A stretch of 24,718 nt of DNA, taken from positions 1 through 24,718 of IMG/VR virus record IMGVR_UViG_3300022693_000903; one strand, 5' to 3'. Below the pieces are notes generated by a model. That model had not been told where the DNA came from. It saw only the letters and a program-made list of their open reading frames with translations, and made no database searches. A program made the translations under genes and the position numbers. Positions 6,787 to 12,593 of the stretch are shown one piece after another. Source of the stretch: a virus. Positions within the stretch are counted from its first letter, which is position 1, and each line of letters begins with the position of its first letter.

Positions 6787-7956
6787 TTGAACAACGAACA
6801 TTTAAATCAATTAGTAATTACGGCCATCGCAGCACAAAGTATTGAAGCTTTGGCCGCACAATTCCCTTTAAGTATTACCGCTGAAGAAAAAAACGATAAG
6901 GCAGTAATAAGAATTAGCGGTGCTATCTATGAGTGGAACAATTCTGCTAATTGGTTCCGCAGGCAAATTGAAAGCTTCAACGAAAAAGGTATTACCGAAG
7001 CCAGTTTACATATTAACACTCCGGGAGGAGATGTTTTTCAGGCAGCTGAAATTCATAACGAGATAAAAGCATTTGAAGGAAAAATTATTGGCTATGGAGG
7101 CGCAATGGTTGCCAGTGCCGGTACTTATATCCGCTTAGGTTGTGATGAATTTTATATGGTGGCCAACGGTAAATGGATGTACCATAAGCCTAGCGGTGTT
7201 ATGCGTGGGAATGAGGACGACTTGGAAAGCGAATTAAAACTTTTGAAAGCAATTACCACAGACTATCGTGAGGGCTACGCGAATTTAACGGGGATTAGTG
7301 AGGAACAGATCGAAAAGAATTGGTCAAAAGGAGATGTGTGGCTAAGTGCTAAAGAAGCAAAAGAAGAAGGTTGGATTACCGGAATATCTGCATTTAAGGC
7401 AAAAATCACTGAAAAAGAAACCGCAATGTTTACGGCTTGCGGAATGCCGGATCCACCTAAACCTACCAAGAAAAAACCAAAATTAAATATCAAAACAGAA
7501 ATGGATTTAAAAGCGACCGCCCTAAGATTGGGCTTAGAAGAGAATGCCACAGAGGCGGAAGTGAACGCTGAAATGGCCAAGTTAAGAGCTAAAGCTAGTA
7601 GAGTTGATCAGTTAGAATTAGAGGCTACTCAAAAAGCCGAAAACGATCGTAAACAAAAGATAGCCGATATAAAGGCTCAGGCCATTAAGGACAAGAAAAT
7701 GACTGCAAAAACAGCAGATTCGATGGACAAATGGGCGGAAACCGATTTTGAAGGGTGGAAAGCACACGTTGAAAGTTCACCGACTCTTCAAAAGTTATCG
7801 GAAACAGTAACAGGTAGTGCCGGGAAAGGAACAACTGCGGGTTTAAAAGATAAAAAATTCGAGGATTTGAGCGACAAGGAACTTACCGCTTTACAAGAGG
7901 AAGATCCAGAAGCTTTTCAGGCTAAATATGACGCCTATTTAAATAGTGATAACTAA
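6787..7956 (+). CDS. ClpP-like head maturation protease with C-terminal scaffold region
   Basis: This 389-aa protein pairs a ClpP/S14-type serine protease with a scaffold-like tail, comparable to Mu gpI with nested gpZ. LHINTPGGDVF (about 74-84) is the oxyanion/substrate segment, GYGGAMVASAGTY holds the nucleophile Ser at about 110, and MYHKPSG the catalytic His at about 133. From about residue 239 the sequence becomes charged, Ala/Lys/Glu-rich and helical to the end. No ATG precedes the domain; an upstream stop lies at 6769-6771. The TTG at 6787 is the likely start, an unusual choice. The protein should process scaffold and possibly capsid during prohead assembly. Confidence 0.85.
   Translation: MNNEHLNQLVITAIAAQSIEALAAQFPLSITAEEKNDKAVIRISGAIYEWNNSANWFRRQIESFNEKGITEASLHINTPGGDVFQAAEIHNEIKAFEGKIIGYGGAMVASAGTYIRLGCDEFYMVANGKWMYHKPSGVMRGNEDDLESELKLLKAITTDYREGYANLTGISEEQIEKNWSKGDVWLSAKEAKEEGWITGISAFKAKITEKETAMFTACGMPDPPKPTKKKPKLNIKTEMDLKATALRLGLEENATEAEVNAEMAKLRAKASRVDQLELEATQKAENDRKQKIADIKAQAIKDKKMTAKTADSMDKWAETDFEGWKAHVESSPTLQKLSETVTGSAGKGTTAGLKDKKFEDLSDKELTALQEEDPEAFQAKYDAYLNSDN
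7501..7956 (+). CDS. Possible nested scaffold protein start within the protease gene
   Basis: An in-frame ATG at 7501 begins the helical, highly charged C-terminal region (MDLKATALRLGLEEN...), giving a 151-aa product. In Mu and lambda the scaffold is made from an internal in-frame start within the protease gene. The boundary here falls right after a Lys/Pro-rich linker (about residues 225-238). I see no ribosome-binding site, but such sites are uncommon in Bacteroidota. This is analogy, not proof. Confidence 0.35.
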   Translation: MDLKATALRLGLEENATEAEVNAEMAKLRAKASRVDQLELEATQKAENDRKQKIADIKAQAIKDKKMTAKTADSMDKWAETDFEGWKAHVESSPTLQKLSETVTGSAGKGTTAGLKDKKFEDLSDKELTALQEEDPEAFQAKYDAYLNSDN

Positions 7957-7975
7957 AAACCATAGATAAAAATTG

Positions 7976-8006
7976 ATTGCCCGGTCGAAAAATACGATCG
8001 GGCAAT
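7976..8006 (+). promoter_or_regulatory. 12-bp hairpin before the capsid gene
   Basis: ATTGCCCGGTCG (7976-7987) pairs with CGATCGGGCAAT (7995-8006) with one G-T wobble around a 7-base A-rich loop. No T tract follows, so a strong terminator is unlikely. It could be a processing or stabilising element that raises capsid mRNA over protease mRNA. Confidence 0.5.
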
Positions 8007-8036
8007 GATTAAAGTAATTACCTAAATATTCAGAAA

Positions 8037-9038
8037 ATGAAAAAATTTTTAAAAGTAGTAATGGCCTTAGGCCTTATTTTGGTAGCCTTTCAAACAGGCC
8101 TTGCCAAAGAAAACAACGAAGTAACTGTGGCGGCAGTAGCCGTAACCAACGGCGATTTATTAAATACGTTAAACGAAAAGTTTATTATTAAGAAATTCCG
8201 TCACGTTGGTACTTGGATTCAGGAAGTTCAGTCTAAAAATAATTGGGTTAATATGGACTCAATTCGTATTCCTAAAAGAAAAGGAGATAATGCACCGGTC
8301 GTATTAATTAATAATAATGTTTATCCTATAAACTCTAGCAGCCGTGAGGATGATAAAGTTGTTGTTTCACTCAATAAATATGATACAGAAAACCGTGAAG
8401 TTTCAAGAGATGAACTTTATGCTATTGCTTATGATAAAGAAGGTGATGTAAACCTTGAGCTAAAAGAAGAATTAGAGGAGCAAACTACTAATCACGCTCT
8501 ACATTCAATTTCTCCATCAAGCAATAATGCAGATGCACCAGTTTTGGAAACAACAGGGGATAATGACGGTACAGGAAGGTTAAGGCTTACCAAAAATGAT
8601 GTTATAAAATTTAAGGGTGAACTTGATAAACGAAAAGTTCCAGCAGCAGGAAGAGTTATGGTGCTTTCAACCGTACATGCAAATGATCTTTTATTAGAAG
8701 ATAGCGTATTTGAAAAGGGGTACCATAATCGAGTCAACGGTGCGATCTCTATTAATTATTATGGCTTTAAAATTTATGAAGAAGTTTATACGCCAACCTA
8801 CGGCCAAGTCTCAAAAGAAAAATTAGCCTTCGGCTCTGCGGAAGCTGGTCGCAACTCCACCATCATTTTTCATAAAAAATCTACAGTTAAGGCAACTGGA
8901 ACAGTTGAGCGATTTTCGGCAGATGCTAAAATCAATCCTAAATACAGAAAAACGGAAGTAGGTTATAGACTTTGGTTTGGATGTTTTGCTATCCAAGACC
9001 AAGGGCAGGGAGCAATCATCGACGGCGCAGCAGCGTAA
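8037..9038 (+). CDS. Major capsid protein with signal-peptide-like N-terminus
   Basis: This 333-aa protein lies directly after the head protease, the usual capsid position. The body (LNEKFIIKKFRHVGTW, then VVLINNNVYPI and SLNKYDTENREVSRDELYAI) follows the pattern of Bacteroidota Mu-like capsid proteins: a Phe-Arg-His-x-Gly-Thr-Trp segment, 'NNxxYPI', and YDTEN before an acidic helix. The first ~24 residues (MKKFLKVVMALGLILVAFQT, GLA, KE) look like a Sec signal peptide. Capsids are not exported, so this segment may be a delta-domain-like piece removed by the ClpP-like protease, or may target proheads to the membrane. The annotation as capsid rests on pattern and synteny. Confidence 0.85.
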   Translation: MKKFLKVVMALGLILVAFQTGLAKENNEVTVAAVAVTNGDLLNTLNEKFIIKKFRHVGTWIQEVQSKNNWVNMDSIRIPKRKGDNAPVVLINNNVYPINSSSREDDKVVVSLNKYDTENREVSRDELYAIAYDKEGDVNLELKEELEEQTTNHALHSISPSSNNADAPVLETTGDNDGTGRLRLTKNDVIKFKGELDKRKVPAAGRVMVLSTVHANDLLLEDSVFEKGYHNRVNGAISINYYGFKIYEEVYTPTYGQVSKEKLAFGSAEAGRNSTIIFHKKSTVKATGTVERFSADAKINPKYRKTEVGYRLWFGCFAIQDQGQGAIIDGAAA

Positions 9039-9058
9039 TTAATTTGAATTTAACCAAG

Positions 9059-9086
9059 GCGGGCTAACCTAACGCAGGAAGCCCGC
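9059..9086 (+). other. GC-rich hairpin after the capsid gene
   Basis: GCGGGCT (9059-9065) and AGCCCGC (9080-9086) form a 7-bp stem with a 14-base loop. A second palindrome, CCCTTAAGGG (9088-9097), follows at once. There is no T tract; A-rich sequence follows. It may protect the capsid mRNA 3' end or attenuate read-through into lysis genes. Confidence 0.45.
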
Positions 9087-9113
9087 TCCCTTAAGGGGGA
9101 AAATAAAGATGTT

Positions 9114-9491
9114 ATGGAACTAACTAAAAATTTTGATACACACGAATTTGAAAGTAAGGACGGTTTATCTACACCTAAAAACCTTATGCCTAATATTCAG
9201 GAATTAGCGGATAATTTACAAGTGTTGAGGGATAATTTTGGATTACCTATAAGTATTAATAGTGGCTATAGAAGTCCTAGCCATAACAGAAGTATTGGAG
9301 GGGTTAAAAATAGTCAACACGTACAAGGTAAAGCGGCCGATATTACAGTTCCGGGAAAATCTCCAAAAGAAGTCCACCAAGCTATTGAACGCTTAATTGC
9401 TGAGGGCAAAATGAAGCAAGGCGGATTAGGGCTTTATTCAACTTTTGTTCATTATGATATAAGAGGAACTAAAGCTCGTTGGAACGGATGA
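9114..9491 (+). CDS. Peptidase M15 endolysin
   Basis: This 125-aa zinc peptidase of the M15 (D-Ala-D-Ala carboxypeptidase/L-Ala-D-Glu endopeptidase) type should cut peptidoglycan cross-bridges during lysis. SGYRSPSHNRSIGG is the substrate-side motif, SQHVQGKAADI gives the zinc ligands His69 and Asp76 (SxHxxGxAxD), and FVHYDIRG supplies His113. Full length for the single-domain M15_3 class, with no signal peptide, so it would need a holin or similar to leave the cytoplasm. Its stop overlaps the next ATG in ATGA (9488-9491), coupling it to the spanin-like gene. Confidence 0.9.
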   Translation: MELTKNFDTHEFESKDGLSTPKNLMPNIQELADNLQVLRDNFGLPISINSGYRSPSHNRSIGGVKNSQHVQGKAADITVPGKSPKEVHQAIERLIAEGKMKQGGLGLYSTFVHYDIRGTKARWNG

Positions 9492-9973
9492 AAAAGCTTT
9501 TCTACATAACTCTATTGTTACTGATTTTAAGTATTTGTATCAGCTGCGGATCTAAAAAAAAAGTATCCAATACGACCACCGTTAAAGATTCGATAAGCAC
9601 GGTAACTAAAATAGTGCCTCGTGATACACTTATTAATCTTCCCGGCGATTCGCTAAATGTAAAAATACCTTTCTATAAGTTAACGGAAAAGCCAACACTT
9701 TTCAGTTCAGAAAAAGGAAACTTACAAGGAAGCGTTAGCCGTACTGGAGACACCTTAGTTATAGATTGTTTTACCGATGAACTCCAATTGCAATTGGAGA
9801 TCTTAGATAAAATCATAGAAAGCAATAGAACCCTTAGCACTACAACAAATACTACAGAGGTAATACCGGAAAAATATGTGCCCTGGTGGATCAAGGCCTT
9901 GGCATTTCTTGGCGGTTTGGTAGTGATATACATTTTAGGCCTTTTGGGAGGCAAATTCATAAAACCATTTTAA
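9488..9973 (+). CDS. Putative unimolecular spanin (u-spanin)
   Basis: This 161-aa protein starts at the ATG at 9488 rather than the TTG at 9479. It opens with KK, a hydrophobic stretch and ISCGSKKK, a lipoprotein signal whose Cys at about residue 20 would be lipidated. A charged periplasmic-type middle follows, and a C-terminal membrane segment (residues about 137-156, VPWWIKALAFLGGLVVIYIL). A lipoprotein anchor at one end and a transmembrane helix at the other is the arrangement of u-spanins such as T1 gp11, which bridge and fuse the two membranes at the last step of lysis. Position right after the endolysin supports this. The lipobox is imperfect (Cys at -3). Confidence 0.65.
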   Translation: MKKLFYITLLLLILSICISCGSKKKVSNTTTVKDSISTVTKIVPRDTLINLPGDSLNVKIPFYKLTEKPTLFSSEKGNLQGSVSRTGDTLVIDCFTDELQLQLEILDKIIESNRTLSTTTNTTEVIPEKYVPWWIKALAFLGGLVVIYILGLLGGKFIKPF

Positions 9974-9975
9974 AG

Positions 9976-10377
9976 ATGAAAACATTATCTAAAGCGGAAC
10001 TAAAGGCCAAAGCCGCTAAAATCTTTGGCGAGAATACAGGATCAGTAATCTATGCCGTATCTGACGGCCAAATGTTTTTTAATAAAAACCGTGCGGAACT
10101 TCACGCAAATAGTGGTAAGGAAAAACTTGCCGTTTATGATTTTGCAAGGCAAGATGTAGAAGATAGTAAATCCACAACTAAAGAAGAGGATGGATATTCA
10201 GTAGACGAGCTTAAAGAATTAGTTGTTCAAACTTCAGACTTTGCTCAATTGGACAAATTGTTAGAGGATGAAAAAGCGGGTAAAAACCGTAAGACCGCAA
10301 TAGCCGCTATTGAGGCAAGAATCAAAGAGCTTAAAGAAGCCGACGATCGCCACGCGGCCGATAAAACCGATAAATAA
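9976..10377 (+). CDS. Unknown protein before the sheath gene, with portal-derived tail
   Basis: This 133-aa hydrophilic protein is of unrecognised family. Residues 1-60 contain KAAKIFGENTGSVIYAVSDG and beta-strand-like FFNKNRAELHA, and residues 70-120 form a charged helical region resembling a linker plus helical hairpin. The last residues (122-132, ADDRHAADKTD) are identical, down to every synonymous base, to residues 309-319 of the portal protein, and the stop follows two codons later. The segment looks copied from the portal. The sheath gene's ATG overlaps the stop by one base (TAATG). It may be a head or tail completion protein, but I have no direct evidence. Confidence 0.7.
   Translation: MKTLSKAELKAKAAKIFGENTGSVIYAVSDGQMFFNKNRAELHANSGKEKLAVYDFARQDVEDSKSTTKEEDGYSVDELKELVVQTSDFAQLDKLLEDEKAGKNRKTAIAAIEARIKELKEADDRHAADKTDK
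10339..10372. repeat. 34-bp perfect inverted repeat, copy 2
   Basis: This is the exact reverse complement of 2949-2982, at the 3' end of the gene before the sheath, encoding the same 11 residues in frame. The flanking bases differ immediately on both sides. Confidence 0.9.
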
Positions 10378-11579
10378 TGAGTTTTGAAGGTGTAATATTC
10401 AATAAAGGCCAGTACGGTCTTAATCGTCAAAACGCAAGTACCGATGGCGTGATGGCTTTAGTGGTTTTTTCCCCGGAAGCGGAAAACGAAAACTTTAATA
10501 AAGTTCTTGAGACCATTCAAGCCATAGACTTAAACGGTGCGGGTTTTGATGAAAGTTATGATGCAAACAATAACATTCTTTTACGTCATCACGTAGAAGA
10601 GTTTTACAGGCTGGCACCGTTAGGAACTTTAAAGCTTATTGTAACCGATAAGGCAACTGCAGCTGCATTTTTTGCAAGTGATGAAGCTAAGGCAATTTTT
10701 AGAACGCATAGCGATGTGAAGCGCGTAGGCTTTGTTTATAACGATAATGTAGTTGATTTAGATCTAACGGAAGAGGCAAACGCTTGTCAAGCGTTTATGG
10801 ATGCACTTGAAGAGGATCATATCCTTATGGATGGAATGTATCTCGAAGGTAGAAATATTGGAACTGGAGGGACAAATATGCGTGAGCTTACTGCCGGTAA
10901 AGTTTCTACCGTTATAGGGCAAGATCCAAACGTTGCATCGATCGCTGCGTCTTATGCAAATTATGCGGCCATCGGTTCGGTATTAGGAATGCGCGCCATC
11001 AGAAAGGTAAACGAGAACCTTGGTAGTGTAGATGTGATCAATAAACCGGATGATAAAAAAGGCAATGAAAACTATTCGTTAACCGATGAAGTTAACGGGC
11101 AATGGCTTGAGGCTAATTTATCAGATGGAACTCCGGTAAGTTCTTTAACAAGAGCTGAGCGGAAACAATTAACCGATACCGGTTATATCTATGCCGGTAA
11201 CTTTCAAGGTTATGCAGGTTATTATTTGAACGGTGAGCCCACTTCAATTGAAGCGGCTTCAGATTTCGCCACCGGAGAAAACAACGGTATTTGGAATAAA
11301 GCAGCTCGCGGAGTTCGACAGGCTTTAATCCCTAAAGTACGCGGTTGGTTTAAGCGTAACGCTGAAACTGGAGAATTAAGCGCAACGGCAACCACCAATT
11401 TAGAGAATATTGCCAGTAAGCCTTTAAATCAAATGGTTGGTGATGAAGAAATAAGCGGTTATCAATTAAGAATACCAACCGGGCAATCGCCAAACGATCA
11501 AACACCACTATTGGTTTATATCACTGTGAGAGTGGGGGCAATTATCCACGAATTTACAGTAGACCTATCACTTAACTAA
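10377..11579 (+). CDS. Tail sheath protein, DUF2586 type
   Basis: This 400-aa protein of the DUF2586 family forms the contractile sheath. It has the expected features in order. An N-terminal strand region is followed by the Rossmann-like part with VVDLDLTEEANACQAFMDAL. Then come ASYANYAAIGSVLGMRAIRKVNENLG and a TGYIYAGNFQGYAGYYLNGEPT segment matching the sheath core (GxYxxNDxT-like). The conserved C-terminal domain after VRQALIPKVRGWF ends in beta strands (ITVRVGAIIHEF). It shows that the phage is a myovirus. The tail tube gene follows 8 bases later. Confidence 0.88.
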   Translation: MSFEGVIFNKGQYGLNRQNASTDGVMALVVFSPEAENENFNKVLETIQAIDLNGAGFDESYDANNNILLRHHVEEFYRLAPLGTLKLIVTDKATAAAFFASDEAKAIFRTHSDVKRVGFVYNDNVVDLDLTEEANACQAFMDALEEDHILMDGMYLEGRNIGTGGTNMRELTAGKVSTVIGQDPNVASIAASYANYAAIGSVLGMRAIRKVNENLGSVDVINKPDDKKGNENYSLTDEVNGQWLEANLSDGTPVSSLTRAERKQLTDTGYIYAGNFQGYAGYYLNGEPTSIEAASDFATGENNGIWNKAARGVRQALIPKVRGWFKRNAETGELSATATTNLENIASKPLNQMVGDEEISGYQLRIPTGQSPNDQTPLLVYITVRVGAIIHEFTVDLSLN

Positions 11580-11587
11580 ATAAGAAC

Positions 11588-12028
11588 ATGGCAGGACAAG
11601 CAACAAATTTAATTAATGCCTTCGGTAAAATGGCCGGGTGGAACTCGGTCACGATGAACCTTTTTGGGCGTGATGTAGAAGGGATTTCAGAACTGGCTTA
11701 TGACGACAACGTAAACAAAGAAAATGTTTATGGCGCGGGCAAAATGCCTATTGGTTTTGGCGAGGGAAACTATGAACCGGTCTTTACCCTAAAACTCTAT
11801 AAGGAAGAAGTAATCGCTATCCTTGATAGCTTACCTCCGGGTAAACGAATTCAAGATGCAGAGCCTACCGATGTAACGGTAACTTATGAGTACAAAGGCA
11901 GGATTTATAAAGATATTATTCGCAATGTTCAAATTATGCGAATTGGAAGTTCGGTAAGTCAAGGAGATACAACCGTAGATCAAACCACAGAAGTGATGTG
12001 TAGCCACATCGATTGGAACGTACAATAA
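11588..12028 (+). CDS. Tail tube protein
   Basis: This 146-aa protein sits directly behind the sheath gene, the invariant place of the tube gene in contractile tails. It is rich in beta strands. WNSVTMNLFGRDVEGISELAY at the start and LKLYKEEVIAILDSLPPGKRI in the middle resemble Mu-like/Bacteroidota tube proteins, and the C-terminus (VSQGDTTVDQTTEV) ends in the strands of the tube fold. It polymerises around the tape measure and guides DNA at injection. Confidence 0.8.
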   Translation: MAGQATNLINAFGKMAGWNSVTMNLFGRDVEGISELAYDDNVNKENVYGAGKMPIGFGEGNYEPVFTLKLYKEEVIAILDSLPPGKRIQDAEPTDVTVTYEYKGRIYKDIIRNVQIMRIGSSVSQGDTTVDQTTEVMCSHIDWNVQ

Positions 12029-12036
12029 TTCAAATT

Positions 12037-12387
12037 ATGAATACAGAAAATCAAGAAGATAAAAAACCTATTGGCCACGTTGATCAATCCCAAATTGATG
12101 CTTGGAAAAACCAGTATAAAACCCGTAAGATCAATTTCATTATTACGGAAGACCAAGACGGCAATAAGCATATAACTTATTTGAAGCAGCCGGAAATGGG
12201 ACTTTTGACAATGTTAAAAGCTAAGGCAAAAAAAGATCAGGAGTTTGAAGCTTTATCTACCATCTTAAATACGCTTAGAATTGGCGGATCTGATGAAGTA
12301 CTGGAAGACTATCATATGAAGTTTGGAGCCATGCAAAGTGTGGGAGAACTTCTAAGAGCGGTAAAAGGTACGTTGGGAAAGTTGTAA
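12037..12387 (+). CDS. Tail assembly chaperone, short (gpG-like) form
   Basis: This 116-aa protein lies between tail tube and tape measure, the place of the lambda G/GT or Mu gp41/42 chaperones. The sequence is helical and charged, and the stop lies just after the slippery heptamer. I chose the ATG at 12037; the open frame to 12013 starts with a TTG inside the preceding gene. The zero-frame product ends GTLGKL, with GGA AAG as the slipping codons. About half of its surface is Lys/Glu, in line with a chaperone that coats the tape measure. Confidence 0.8.
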   Translation: MNTENQEDKKPIGHVDQSQIDAWKNQYKTRKINFIITEDQDGNKHITYLKQPEMGLLTMLKAKAKKDQEFEALSTILNTLRIGGSDEVLEDYHMKFGAMQSVGELLRAVKGTLGKL

Positions 12388-12408
12388 CCGATGAGGTAAT
12401 CTCATCGG
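12375..12408 (+). promoter_or_regulatory. Programmed -1 frameshift signal (G GGA AAG plus hairpin)
   Basis: GGGAAAG (12375-12381) is in the correct phase as G GGA AAG, the same heptamer used by lambda gene G. A six-base spacer (12382-12387) contains the zero-frame TAA. It is followed by an 8-bp perfect stem, CCGATGAG (12388-12395) with CTCATCGG (12401-12408), around GTAAT. All parts fit a textbook bacterial -1 site. Confidence 0.9.
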
Positions 12409-12593
12409 ATAAGGAAAAAGATCATATAGAAAAAGGCAACGCTTTAATACGGCATATTTTTCAAATCGAACCAGAAGTTTTGCCCGTCGAAAGATGGGCA
12501 AAACTATATAACGAAGCAATTTGGCTAAAAGATATGGAGTCCAAAAGATTGGCAGACGTATTAACAGCAGTATTAGGCGGCAAGAAAAAGTAA
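12381..12593 (+). CDS. Tail assembly chaperone, frameshift (T) extension
   Basis: After the -1 shift the frame continues for about 70 residues (VVTDEVISSDKEKD... to ...LTAVLGGKKK) and stops at 12591-12593, directly before the tape measure ATG. The extension has no useful start of its own: its only ATG is at 12534, 19 codons before the stop. It is therefore made only as part of a fusion of about 185 aa, the GT-equivalent. The region is helical with a W-AKLYNEA-W segment that resembles chaperone T domains. It would recruit the tube protein to the tape-measure complex. Confidence 0.8.
   Translation, partial: VVTDEVISSDKEKDHIEKGNALIRHIFQIEPEVLPVERWAKLYNEAIWLKDMESKRLADVLTAVLGGKKK

Noticed and set aside
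9088-9097. CCCTTAAGGG palindrome as a terminator
   Set aside because: No T tract follows and the stem has no loop; more likely part of the capsid mRNA end structure.
2983-10338. Active invertible segment controlled by the 34-bp repeats
   Set aside because: Inversion would truncate the portal protein, and no invertase gene is in the window. I keep the repeat as a finding but not the switch.
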